Part shown: positions 6,346 to 12,958 of the stretch, one piece after another
How positions within the stretch are numbered: position 1 is the first letter of the stretch
How the letters are laid out: the number at the start of each line of letters is the position of its first letter
Source: a virus
Reading direction: 5' to 3' (one strand)
Virus record (IMG/VR): IMGVR_UViG_3300023106_000021
Location: 1 to 39,036 of that record
Length of the DNA stretch: 39,036 nt
Position numbers and translations under genes: made by a program
Notes under the pieces: generated by a model
What the model saw: only the letters and a program-made list of their open reading frames with translations
Told to the model about the DNA's origin: nothing
Database searches by the model: none

Positions 6346-8136
6346 ATGCCTCTCCGCGGATACCAGCAGAACGCATGTGATGCCGCGCTCGACTACATGC
6401 GTTCTACTACCAGCCCTTGCCTGATCGATGCAGCACCCGCTGCCGGCAAGTCGCACATGATAGCGTATATTGCTGACACCCTCCACCGAATCAGCGGCGG
6501 TAAGCGCATCCTATGCCTTGCGCCGAATGCCAAGCTGGTGAAGCAGAACATGGATAAAATGCTCGAAACCGGGCATCCATGTTCCATGTTTTCCGCCAGT
6601 GGTGGCGTCAAATCTACTCGGCACAACATCATCTTCGGGACGCCTGGAACGGTCGTTAACGCCATCTCGCGCTTCTCCGACGGCTCCTACTGCGCCGTAG
6701 TGGTAGATGAGTGCCACGGCATGACACCGACCATTCTCTCCATTGTAGAAGCCATGCGTGCGGGCAATCCCAACCTCCGCGTGCTGGGGCTCACCGGCAC
6801 GCCCTACGTCATGGGGAAGGGATACATATTTCGTCAGAACGCCGACGGACGAATCAATGGCGAAGACGTGTGCCGCGACCCGTATTTCACGCGCTGTGTG
6901 TATCGCGTCTCGGCAAGAGAGATGCTGGACGAGAAATACATAACCCCCATGATCGTCGGGCAGATCAATGCGGAGTCATACGATACCTCTGGCGTAAAAA
7001 TACTCCCTAATGGGCGCCTAGACGATGCCAGCGTAGAGCGCGCGTTCGTTGGGCATGGCAGGAAGACCGCTGGAGCCGTCGCAGACGTGGTGGCGCAGGC
7101 GCAAACCCGTAGCGGGGGTGTGATGCTCTTTGCCGCCACGATCGCGCACGCGCATGAAATTATGGCTTCGTTGCCGCCGGGTAACTCCGTAATGGTGACG
7201 GGCGACATGGCGCCAGCAGACGAGAAGAAAGCTGTTGCGGCCTATAAAGCGCACAGGGTCCGCTACGTGGTGTCCGTCGGCAAGCTAACCACAGGCTTTG
7301 ACAGCCCTTGGACCTCTATCATCGCCACCCTACGCTATTCTGAGTCCGCAACGCTGCTGACGCAGATCCTGGGTCGGGCGTGGAGACTGTTCGAGGGTAA
7401 AGAAGATTGCTTGTGGCTAGACTACGCCGGAAACTATGACCGACACTTCCCCGACGGGGATATTTACTCGCCTACTATCAAGGCCGGCAAGGCTGGCGAG
7501 AAGGGCGGGGCTATCGTCGCTGAATGCCCGCTATGCGCCCATGAGAACGATTTTACCGCTAATCCCGACACGCTTGACTACAAGCTCGACAAGCATGGCT
7601 ACTGCCTGGATGTTTGGGGCAACCCAATCGAGACAGAGTTTGGGCCTATGCCGGGTCATTTCGGACGGCGCTGTAACGGTTTGGTGAAGGCCGGGCCGGA
7701 ATACGTCAGGTGCGGCTATTTCTGGACTTCGCGTACGTGCGAAGTGTGCGAGGAAAAGAACGATATCAGCGCGCGTAGATGTAGGTCCTGCAAATCAGAA
7801 ATCATCGATCCGAACGAGCGCTTGGTAGCAGAATTCCAAGCCGCCAAGAAAGACCCGACGCAGCCGCAGACTGATGTAGTTTTGTCATTGGAAACCAAGG
7901 AATCTGTATCGCAGCGCGGAAACAAGACCGTGCGTGCCGAGTGGAAGACGCCGTTTCGTAACTTTACCGTCTGGTACACGCCAGAAAGCAAGCACCCAAC
8001 CGCACGTACCGACTGGCAGAAGTTTCTATCGGCAACCCAAGAGGGACCACCGGAAACGGTGTCCTACGTTCGCGGTGTCGATACAGCATTCTACCGCACC
8101 CTGGCATTCAACATGGAGGCAGACGTTGCGCCTTGA
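6346..8136 (+). CDS. SF2 DEAD/DEAH-box helicase with C-terminal zinc ribbons
   Basis: The 596-residue protein has motif I PAAGKS (31-36), motif II DECH (121-124), motif III LTGTP (149-153), motif V TTGFDSP (315-321) and motif VI QILGRAWR (340-347). This is a complete superfamily 2 helicase core like phage UvsW/RecQ-type branch-migration or restart helicases. Beyond residue 390 it carries cysteine pairs (CPLC at 394-397, then RTCEVCEE and RRCRSC), probably one or two zinc ribbons for DNA or partner binding. It begins directly after the exonuclease stop. The RBS of the next gene (GGAGG, 8115-8119) lies inside its 3' end. A role in fork or recombination-intermediate processing fits the operon. 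Confidence 0.88.
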   Translation: MPLRGYQQNACDAALDYMRSTTSPCLIDAAPAAGKSHMIAYIADTLHRISGGKRILCLAPNAKLVKQNMDKMLETGHPCSMFSASGGVKSTRHNIIFGTPGTVVNAISRFSDGSYCAVVVDECHGMTPTILSIVEAMRAGNPNLRVLGLTGTPYVMGKGYIFRQNADGRINGEDVCRDPYFTRCVYRVSAREMLDEKYITPMIVGQINAESYDTSGVKILPNGRLDDASVERAFVGHGRKTAGAVADVVAQAQTRSGGVMLFAATIAHAHEIMASLPPGNSVMVTGDMAPADEKKAVAAYKAHRVRYVVSVGKLTTGFDSPWTSIIATLRYSESATLLTQILGRAWRLFEGKEDCLWLDYAGNYDRHFPDGDIYSPTIKAGKAGEKGGAIVAECPLCAHENDFTANPDTLDYKLDKHGYCLDVWGNPIETEFGPMPGHFGRRCNGLVKAGPEYVRCGYFWTSRTCEVCEEKNDISARRCRSCKSEIIDPNERLVAEFQAAKKDPTQPQTDVVLSLETKESVSQRGNKTVRAEWKTPFRNFTVWYTPESKHPTARTDWQKFLSATQEGPPETVSYVRGVDTAFYRTLAFNMEADVAP

Positions 8137-8545
8137 TAACTTACCATTTCCTGTGTTCGGTGACACATCGTTTAGGGGCAAATGCCCTAAGGAATACGTA
8201 GAACAGGCATCTATTATTAACAGGATCCGAAAGGACTACCCCGATACATGGGGGTTGCTTGTGCTGCACCCTCGCAACGAGGGTTTGAAGGAGGGCGGTC
8301 AGTTCTCCACCGTCCTGAAGCATAAAGCTGAAGGCATGGCAGTTGGGGCAAGTGATGTCGTGATACCAGCTTCGGTGGCCTTCGTGTGCGAGGTCAAGAG
8401 GTTGGACCACACGCTATCATCATGGCAACCGGGACAGGTGCCCTATCTCACCGCTGCGCATAATGCCGGCGCGTTCGCCTGCGTAGCCTTGGGGGCTGTA
8501 GGCGCATGGGAAGCGTTCGAAGCTTGGAGAAAGTCTCTTGTTTAG
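8126..8545 (+). CDS. VRR-NUC domain nuclease, TTG start
   Basis: The 139-residue protein shows the VRR-NUC pattern: HPRNEG near 48, GMAVGASDVVIP with the catalytic Asp, then VCEVKR giving the D-ExK set, then the Gln of GQVPYL. Stand-alone VRR-NUC proteins of phages are structure-selective or Holliday-junction-type nucleases of the PD-(D/E)XK fold. There is no ATG. TTG 8126 is chosen because GGAGG sits 6 nt upstream and the conserved region begins shortly after. It overlaps the helicase gene by 11 nt in another frame. It completes an exonuclease/helicase/resolvase set in this operon. Confidence 0.82.
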   Translation: MRLDNLPFPVFGDTSFRGKCPKEYVEQASIINRIRKDYPDTWGLLVLHPRNEGLKEGGQFSTVLKHKAEGMAVGASDVVIPASVAFVCEVKRLDHTLSSWQPGQVPYLTAAHNAGAFACVALGAVGAWEAFEAWRKSLV

Positions 8546-8777
8546 ACACCCCTACCAATGGCTCCACCTAATTCTAACCGGCCAGATCGATATGGAAGAC
8601 GCGCCGCTGAGTGTTCAATCCTGGGCACGCCTGCCGATCTTTCAGGGCGCGTGCGACATCATCAAGATGGATACCCCTGAACAACGAAAGGCCGAACTCG
8701 CTAAGATTCCTCCGCGCGTTCGGCCTTGGGTTGAGAGGGAAGTAAGAAGGGTTTGGGTTATGAGGACATCTCTTTGA
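8538..8777 (+). CDS. hypothetical phage protein (79 aa), last gene of rightward block
   Basis: The frame begins at TTG 8538 with GGAGA 7 nt upstream, overlapping the VRR-NUC stop; an internal ATG at 8592 is possible but has a poorer site. The product is soluble, with HPYQWLHLILTGQ near the start and a basic helix EQRKAELAKIPPRVRP toward the end. The last 20 nt overlap the 3' end of the convergent Myb-like gene at 8758-8907. I do not recognise the family. Its position at the end of the recombination operon is all that hints at function. Confidence 0.6.
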   Translation: MFRHPYQWLHLILTGQIDMEDAPLSVQSWARLPIFQGACDIIKMDTPEQRKAELAKIPPRVRPWVEREVRRVWVMRTSL

Positions 8778-8907
8778 CGTATTCCAAACGACGCCGCACA
8801 CCCTTAGTGCTACGACCTAACCTTACGCCTATGATGGCGTAGGGCAGGCCGCTATCTCGCAGGCTCTGAGCTGCGTTGGTTTCCTCGCGTGTCCAATCCG
8901 GTTTCAT
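8758..8907 (-). CDS. tiny Myb/SANT-like helix-turn-helix protein (49 aa)
   Basis: From ATG 8907 to TAA 8758-8760 the product begins MKPDWTREETNAAQSLRDSG and continues LPYAIIGVRLGRSTKGVRRRL. The W at 5, the LRDSGLPYAIIG segment and the G-RSTKGVRRRL recognition helix match a single Myb/SANT-like or GcrA/sigma-like HTH. The ATG overlaps the stop of the DpdA-like gene (ATGA), and the 3' end runs 20 nt into the convergent gene 8538-8777. A gene this short with such a clear DNA-binding pattern is probably a regulator. GcrA-type motifs of this kind are common in alphaproteobacteria. Confidence 0.65.
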   Translation of the reverse strand: MKPDWTREETNAAQSLRDSGLPYAIIGVRLGRSTKGVRRRLEYVKEMSS

Positions 8908-9647
8908 GCTGCCATTGCCTCCAAATTATCGGCGTACCACTTACGCCCGTTCCATTTACCCGGTCCGTACCCCTCAAACATACAAGCCTGATGATCGCGC
9001 CAGTCGTGACGATGGCCGTTCTGAGCCAAGCTAGTGGCGTCCACCGATAAGAACGGATAATCACCTCCGACCAGAATGCCGCGAAGCATGTGAATGGGAG
9101 GCCACCTGTTTCCTAACGCTTTGGCTATTTCGTCCATCTTAGCGCGGTACGCGGGACAGCCGACATCCTCTTCTTCCGGTTTAATTCGCTTGGCGACCTC
9201 GTCAAAGCCACCAACCCAGCCAAGACAGACACGGTCGAACCGGTCGCATAGTTTTAACAAGCGATCGGTGGAACCATTCATGTGGAACAGCGGCGCTCCG
9301 ACGCTGCGTCCAAAAGGCCAGTCGTTCAACAAGCCATCGTTAAACTGCGTCGGCGCTCCAGGCCGATCAGGGATGACACCCCAGCATCCCGGTTGAAATA
9401 TCCGCTGTTCGTACCACGCATATAGCTTGGTATGGTCACGGGGGGCCTCATCCCATTCCAGTCCGTCTTTCTTGGCCTTGTTCCATGCCTTGAACTCGCC
9501 GTTGTCGTACATACGAAACGGGCAATGCTCCAAGGCCCGTTGATCGTCTGTAGGCGTGCCATAGCTAATGCACACGCCACGCGCAGGCATAACGGCCTTA
9601 AACGCCGCCTTAGGCGTCATAGGAGTGCCGTGGTACACGAAGGCCAC
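8904..9647 (-). CDS. DpdA/TGT-like 7-deazaguanine transglycosylase
   Basis: The 247-residue protein resembles tRNA-guanine transglycosylase paralogs of phages (DpdA), which swap guanine for a 7-deazaguanine in DNA. Visible matches: MYDNGEF with Asp 48 in the position of the TGT general-acid Asp (DSGGF); GVIPDRPG then W, like the VPD...W segment of DpdA; CDRFDRVCLG; HMLRG; and SVDATSLAQNGH with Asp 203 at the TGT nucleophile position (compare D...PTRNARNGH). The classic CxCxxC zinc site of TGT is not obvious. GTG 9647 is chosen for the GGGAG 8 nt upstream; another GTG lies at 9662. The adjacent QueD-like gene supports the pathway. Alternative: a tRNA-acting or inactive relative. Confidence 0.62.
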   Translation of the reverse strand: MAFVYHGTPMTPKAAFKAVMPARGVCISYGTPTDDQRALEHCPFRMYDNGEFKAWNKAKKDGLEWDEAPRDHTKLYAWYEQRIFQPGCWGVIPDRPGAPTQFNDGLLNDWPFGRSVGAPLFHMNGSTDRLLKLCDRFDRVCLGWVGGFDEVAKRIKPEEEDVGCPAYRAKMDEIAKALGNRWPPIHMLRGILVGGDYPFLSVDATSLAQNGHRHDWRDHQACMFEGYGPGKWNGRKWYADNLEAMAA

Positions 9648-9649
9648 GC

Positions 9650-9988
9650 TTAGCGCTCCCACCGTGCGTAGAGGCCTTCAGTGTGGCGGTTCACGTCAAC
9701 TGCGATGCAGACGCTACCATAATATTCCAACTGTCCGCCAATATAACGTGCAAGGCTCTCACCAGTCGCAATAGCATCGGGCAGCACGTTGCCTTGAAAT
9801 CGGCAGATAGCCGTAATCAATGCTTTTTGCAGGCTTTCAGCGTCGTCGCCAGCATGGAACCATGCGATCAATTCCCATGTGTGGGGGTGAATGTCACCCG
9901 GCTGAAAAGGCGGGCGGTGTGAAGCATTAAGGATAGCCCTTACCCCCGTCAGTCGCCGTTCGGGCTTCTTGCGATTAAACCAGCTCAC
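9650..9988 (-). CDS. QueD/PTPS-fold protein lacking usual catalytic Cys
   Basis: The 112-residue protein aligns by eye along the whole of 6-carboxytetrahydropterin synthase (QueD). The zinc histidines are present: H24 in NASHRPP, then H34 and H36 in IHPHTWEL, matching AAHRLPH and LHGHSF of E. coli QueD. Later ATGESLARYIGGQL matches PTSEVLAKWI. However, the catalytic Cys that precedes the HxH pair and the His of the LDHH motif are absent (here PGD and RFQG), so normal QueD chemistry is doubtful. Some phage QueD relatives have been proposed to act on 7-deazaguanine bases, for example as decarboxylases. GTG 9988 overlaps the upstream stop (GTGA). It directly precedes the DpdA-like gene. Confidence 0.6.
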   Translation of the reverse strand: MSWFNRKKPERRLTGVRAILNASHRPPFQPGDIHPHTWELIAWFHAGDDAESLQKALITAICRFQGNVLPDAIATGESLARYIGGQLEYYGSVCIAVDVNRHTEGLYARWER

Positions 9989-10719
9989 GCCGCCATCCTC
10001 CGCAAAGCCCGCTCAGCCCGCCCAATAAGCTCAGCGTCGGTGATCCCAACAGACCGCCCACAGATCCAGAATCGGCCCCGCGGATCCTGCTTACCCTCCG
10101 CGGTACACCGGACGACTGGCTTCCACCCGTCGCGCTGCAACACACGCTGAGCCTCCCCCGCCGCCGAGTCCTCCTTATACCCACGATCGACAGGCGCGCT
10201 CATGTAGCCGGGTTTGGCGATCTTCTGTGGCTTCTCCGCGGGTTGGCGGGTGAAGTCTATGGCGCGGACGTTGGCGCCCTTCTGGATACGCTTGAGCCCC
10301 TTAGACACAACCCAGCGGCGCACGGTCTTCGTGCTAACCCCGTAGTGCTTACACAGCCACGATACAGGGTTGTCGGTCCACCTACTAACGAAGTCATCGG
10401 GAACAGGCTTGGCGGGCACTCTACGCGACTGTGGCGTGCCCTTAGACAACCGGTAGCGATCGACAGCGTTGCAGACACGCTTGCGGCCCACGTTCATCTG
10501 TTTGGCGATGGCGTCGTAGGAATGCCCCGACTCTACCAGCGTCTTGAGGGTGTTGAGCATATCGTCCGTCCAGGCGCGCTGGTGGACCGACACGCCCGAC
10601 ATACGCCGCCAGCGCATGATGGTATGCCGGCCTACGCCGTACATGGCCATCTGCTCCGGTACCGTCTTGTGCAGGTGTTCGCGGAAGTCGGCGGGGAGGG
10701 GGTTTTTAAGGGGGGTCAT
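9985..10719 (-). CDS. multi-HTH DNA-binding protein (244 aa)
   Basis: The protein contains at least three helix-turn-helix-like units: EQMAMYGVGRHTIMRWRR near 25-40, a Myb-like unit DMLNTLKTLVESGHSYDAIA with KQMNVGRKRVCNAV near 53-88, and SWLCKHYGVSTKTVRRWV near 118-137. A C-terminal part holds CTAEGKQDPRGRFWICG, seen in phage proteins of unknown function. It starts at ATG 10719, overlapping the upstream stop by 4 nt, and overlaps the QueD-like gene by 4 nt. It may be a transcription regulator or a site-specific DNA-binding partner of the modification genes. It is not recognisable as a known repressor. Confidence 0.7.
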   Translation of the reverse strand: MTPLKNPLPADFREHLHKTVPEQMAMYGVGRHTIMRWRRMSGVSVHQRAWTDDMLNTLKTLVESGHSYDAIAKQMNVGRKRVCNAVDRYRLSKGTPQSRRVPAKPVPDDFVSRWTDNPVSWLCKHYGVSTKTVRRWVVSKGLKRIQKGANVRAIDFTRQPAEKPQKIAKPGYMSAPVDRGYKEDSAAGEAQRVLQRDGWKPVVRCTAEGKQDPRGRFWICGRSVGITDAELIGRAERALRRMAA

Positions 10720-11003
10720 GCCATTGCTTCCTGAATGATGCGATTGTGTTCCGTGCGAACGTATTCGCTTGCAGCAATCTGGCGGCGGGCTCCCTCTGAC
10801 GAAGCCGAAATCATGCGCTCAATAGCTTTTTCCAGCTTTTCGCGGTCTGCGCCGTGTGCCTTGACTGCGTGCTTATCGCCGCGACGTTCTCGGAAATTAC
10901 CTTCCTTGAAACGAACTGTCTTGTCGGTCACGGCAGTTATAGTCACGATTACAGGACGGTAGCCGCCCGTCCATATAGCGTAATGGCCTACTTCGATTGT
11001 CAC
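10716..11003 (-). CDS. hypothetical protein (95 aa)
   Basis: I choose GTG 11003 because GGAGG lies 7 nt upstream and the GTG overlaps the stop of the upstream membrane-protein gene as GTGA; an ATG at 11018 is in the same frame. The N-terminal half is beta-like (VGHYAIWTGGYRPVIVTITA), resembling a small SH3-like barrel. The C-terminal half is a charged helix (DREKLEKAIERMISASSEGA). Soluble, no cysteine motif. I recognise no family. It sits in the tightly overlapped leftward operon with the HTH and modification genes. Confidence 0.65.
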   Translation of the reverse strand: MTIEVGHYAIWTGGYRPVIVTITAVTDKTVRFKEGNFRERRGDKHAVKAHGADREKLEKAIERMISASSEGARRQIAASEYVRTEHNRIIQEAMA

Positions 11004-11149
11004 ACCCCATCCTCCCATTCATCAACGCCGGGACCATCGTGGTAGCCAGTGCGGTCTTGCCAGCCATCAGGCGCTTTGATTACCTCCCAAGCGATCCAGC
11101 CCAGCAGGATCACGAAGAACGCGATGAAGGCGTATGCGCCGGGGGTCAT
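11000..11149 (-). CDS. small membrane protein (49 aa)
   Basis: From ATG 11149 to TGA 11000-11002 the product begins MTPGAYAFIAFFVILLGWIA. That gives one strong transmembrane segment (about residues 5-21) with a short outside N-terminus and an acidic soluble tail ending in DEWEDGV. It overlaps both neighbours by 4 nt (ATGA upstream, GTGA downstream), a sign of a real translationally coupled gene. The function is unknown; such single-pass mini-proteins in early phage operons are often host-interaction or exclusion factors, which is inference. Confidence 0.62.
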   Translation of the reverse strand: MTPGAYAFIAFFVILLGWIAWEVIKAPDGWQDRTGYHDGPGVDEWEDGV

Positions 11150-11319
11150 GAGAAAAAGCCTCCCCACTGGAGTAAATAGAGCATCAGGAACAGGTTAAGC
11201 AGGGGACTCCACCATTTATCGGCGGGTCTAGGCTTGCCTAAATCCGTGTAGCGAACAAACGTGCCGAGAATCAGCAGCGTTAGCAAGATGCCCTCAGGCC
11301 AGCCGATGTTGATGTTCAT
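11146..11319 (-). CDS. small membrane protein (57 aa)
   Basis: ATG 11319 to TGA 11146-11148, preceded by an AGAGAGAGGA purine stretch. Two hydrophobic segments (ILLTLLILGTFV near 11-22, LLNLFLMLYLLQW near 40-52) flank a charged loop (YTDLGKPRPADKW), giving a two-pass hairpin topology. It overlaps the GIY-YIG gene upstream and the 49-aa membrane gene downstream by 4 nt each. I recognise no family; a role at the inner membrane with its neighbour is possible. Confidence 0.6.
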   Translation of the reverse strand: MNINIGWPEGILLTLLILGTFVRYTDLGKPRPADKWWSPLLNLFLMLYLLQWGGFFS

Positions 11320-11717
11320 GCCAAACGTCCTCTCTCTTGGTTCATCTCAGGCACTTGGTCTTCAAAGAATTTCAGAGCCGCTTCTGCCGCTTCTGGGCTT
11401 AACCCACCATCAGTGGTTAATAGGTGGAGCTTATATTCTCGCGTCGGTTCTTCTGGTTTTTTGCTATCGTCAAAGGTGCTGCGAATAAAATCCCGTATTT
11501 CGGAGCAATCTTCAAACCATTCTCCGTGCAACCTGCGTGCAGCGAACTTAGAATGGAGCGCCTTTTCCTCTAGCAGCGATCCCTTGATGGTATGGAAAAG
11601 CTCTAGAATCACATGGGAGCCCGTTTGAAGCTGCTTAATACGGCCAACTACATCGTTTTTCGCGTATCCGATCTTAATGGGGCCAGCGCATCCCAAAGGG
11701 CGAACGAAGTAAATCAT
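11316..11717 (-). CDS. GIY-YIG nuclease (T5orf172-like)
   Basis: The 133-residue protein begins MIYFVRPLGCAGPIKIGYAK, in which IYF and IKIGYA occupy the GIY and YIG strand positions, followed by the conserved Arg in VVGRIKQLQTGSH, then EKALHSKFAARRLHGEWFE with the His/Glu pair of the T5orf172 subfamily. The C-terminal 40 residues are polar and helical. Such nucleases occur as free-standing phage enzymes and as parts of mobile genes. It lies between the XRE regulator (its stop directly precedes this start) and a small membrane gene, so it is under the same leftward promoter. Confidence 0.82.
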   Translation of the reverse strand: MIYFVRPLGCAGPIKIGYAKNDVVGRIKQLQTGSHVILELFHTIKGSLLEEKALHSKFAARRLHGEWFEDCSEIRDFIRSTFDDSKKPEEPTREYKLHLLTTDGGLSPEAAEAALKFFEDQVPEMNQERGRLA

Positions 11718-11924
11718 TCAAGCCCCCATCGCATCAAGGCTGCGTTCCAGCTTGCCAATAGTGACGAGTGAGGGGACGTATCCCTTGCCGCCCTGATTGC
11801 GCTTGATCCACCGAGTGATGACAGTACCAGAGACGCCGGCATCTTTGCACAAGGCATAGAGCGAGATCCTGGCGGCGAATGTGCGCTTGCGCACTTGCTC
11901 CATGAGCTGGTTTCTTTCGTCCAT
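11718..11924 (-). CDS. XRE-family helix-turn-helix regulator (68 aa)
   Basis: ATG 11924 begins a 68-residue protein. FAARISLYALCKDAGVSG with TVITRWIKRNQGGKGYVPSLV split here is the classic XRE layout: helix 2 LYALCKDAGVS, recognition helix TVITRWIK, then a PSLVTIGKLERSLDAM dimer helix. It is the first gene of the leftward block C and faces the rightward block D across a 106-bp intergenic region, exactly where a Cro/CI-like switch would sit. No peptidase or oligomer domain is attached, so it is Cro-like in size. Alternative in-frame TTG starts are not needed. Confidence 0.78.
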   Translation of the reverse strand: MDERNQLMEQVRKRTFAARISLYALCKDAGVSGTVITRWIKRNQGGKGYVPSLVTIGKLERSLDAMGA

Positions 11925-12030
11925 GCGTCATTGGTAGCGTGTGTTATTTTGTGCGTCAACGTCAATTATCGTGTTGACACCAACCCACCCCCGCGCCCAT
12001 AACCCCTCCAACAGCAATGGAGCAAATGAT
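11925..12030. promoter_or_regulatory. divergent promoter/operator region between blocks C and D
   Basis: Rightward, TTGACA (11974-11979) is followed 18 bases later by CATAAC (11998-12003), a plausible sigma70 promoter for the genes from 12031. Leftward, two tandem TTGACG boxes occur on the minus strand (11960-11965 and 11954-11959); the second has a poor TACCAA -10 at 11931-11936 after 17 bases. A small palindrome GTGTTGACAC (11971-11980) covers the rightward -35 and is a candidate operator for the XRE protein encoded alongside. Confidence 0.45.
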
Positions 12031-12225
12031 ATGGAAACGGTGGTGATCTACAATATGGGCCTCGACGCAATGAGCGCGGGCTTACCCCGTGTAGCGCCAA
12101 ATGAGGTCGATTATCCGATCGTCAGCAGGTACCAGCCTTACCACACGGTGAGTGCAGCGCTTTCCAGCACGCTGAAAGCTGCTTGGCTTGATGGTTACGA
12201 CAACAAATATGCACGGAGGCGTTGA
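12031..12225 (+). CDS. hypothetical protein (64 aa), first gene of block D
   Basis: ATG 12031 has GGAG 8 nt upstream and is about 30 nt from the proposed -10 box, which favours it over an earlier in-frame start at 11941 that lies inside the promoter. The product begins METVVIYNMGLDAMSAGLPR and ends in a basic DGYDNKYARRR. Soluble, no recognised domain. It is followed after 1 nt by the next gene. As first gene of a string of small accessory genes it is probably expressed early. The function is unknown. Confidence 0.6.
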   Translation: METVVIYNMGLDAMSAGLPRVAPNEVDYPIVSRYQPYHTVSAALSSTLKAAWLDGYDNKYARRR

Positions 12226-12226
12226 C

Positions 12227-12442
12227 ATGACCCACGACTACGACGCCATAACCCGCGCCATCAAGGAGTTGCCGCTGGGCAGGCAGTTGCGTCTATTAAG
12301 GCAGGTTGTCGAAGCGCCTGACTTCCAGCCCTTCACGTCGGATGCCCTGTTCCTGTTAGACGAGGCGCTAAACGACATGGACGCGCAGGCAATCGAACTA
12401 CTACGCGAAGACGACATCGCTATTCATGGAGCGATAGTATGA
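12227..12442 (+). CDS. hypothetical helical protein (71 aa)
   Basis: ATG 12227 has GGAGG 7 nt upstream. The acidic, helical product begins MTHDYDAITRAIKELPLGRQ and contains LRLLRQVVEAPDFQPF and LLDEALNDMDAQAIELL, like two amphipathic helices in a small bundle. No cysteine or membrane segment. Its stop overlaps the next start (ATGA). I recognise no family. Small acidic helical proteins in such operons can be inhibitors of host enzymes, but nothing here identifies a target. Confidence 0.65.
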   Translation: MTHDYDAITRAIKELPLGRQLRLLRQVVEAPDFQPFTSDALFLLDEALNDMDAQAIELLREDDIAIHGAIV

Positions 12443-12648
12443 GCATTACCGCAATATGCTTTAGCGTGTTCTTTGCATCTATCATCGCCGGAATGTTTGG
12501 GATTTGTTATTTGGCGCATCGCTTTGAAGCTCAGTTCGATTGGCTGTTAGATCAGTGGTGGGGCTTACCCACCTCCATAATCGGCGCGCCAATGGCGATA
12601 TTCGGACTAGCTTTCGCAGCAGCAACTTTAGTGGAGTACATCGCATGA
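12439..12648 (+). CDS. small two-pass membrane protein (69 aa)
   Basis: ATG 12439 overlaps the upstream stop by 4 nt. The product begins MSITAICFSVFFASIIAGMF, a clear transmembrane segment. A soluble loop with FEAQFDWLLDQWWG follows, and a second hydrophobic stretch IIGAPMAIFGLAFAAATLV runs near the C-terminus. The ends face the same side of the membrane. It overlaps the next gene by 4 nt. No family is recognised. It is far from the lysis cassette, so a holin role is unlikely. Confidence 0.62.
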   Translation: MSITAICFSVFFASIIAGMFGICYLAHRFEAQFDWLLDQWWGLPTSIIGAPMAIFGLAFAAATLVEYIA

Positions 12649-12788
12649 TCCCCTCAGAAGCACAGATCGCCAAGGAAATCGCGGCATTCGGACCCGGCCT
12701 GGGGAAGATGCAAGCCATCAATCGTATTCGTCAGCGCGCCTGGATTGTCGAGCAGCAGCGGCGTAATGTTCGGGGGTTTGGGTTGTGA
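12645..12788 (+). CDS. small basic hypothetical protein (47 aa)
   Basis: ATG 12645 overlaps the preceding stop by 4 nt; the stop is TGA 12786-12788. The product begins MIPSEAQIAKEIAAFGPGLG and continues KMQAINRIRQRAWIVEQQRR, a basic amphipathic helix. This could bind nucleic acid, but no defined motif is visible. It is too short for domain assignment. The overlapping starts and stops of this series of genes are the main support that it is translated. Confidence 0.58.
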   Translation: MIPSEAQIAKEIAAFGPGLGKMQAINRIRQRAWIVEQQRRNVRGFGL

Positions 12789-12808
12789 TATACCAGAGGC
12801 CAAGCTCA

Positions 12809-12949
12809 ATGCACACCCGAGACCGCGACATCGCCAACATGCCGCTGGAGCCGGCATATGCCAAGGATGAGCCTTGGTGGGTTTCCTTGGCGCTGTGGCT
12901 CGCAATCATTGGCGCTGTAGGCATGGTCTACATCGCGTTTCATTCGTAG
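12809..12949 (+). CDS. single-pass membrane protein (46 aa)
   Basis: ATG 12809 is preceded by AGAGGCC at about 9 nt; the stop is TAG 12947-12949. The product begins MHTRDRDIANMPLEPAYAKD and then has one hydrophobic segment (WWVSLALWLAIIGAVGMVYI, about residues 23-42) with a short HS tail. The N-terminus is charged, suggesting N-in topology. No family is recognised. It lies between two other accessory genes in the same direction, 20 nt after the former and 9 nt before the next. Confidence 0.55.
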   Translation: MHTRDRDIANMPLEPAYAKDEPWWVSLALWLAIIGAVGMVYIAFHS

Positions 12950-12958
12950 GATCTGGAT

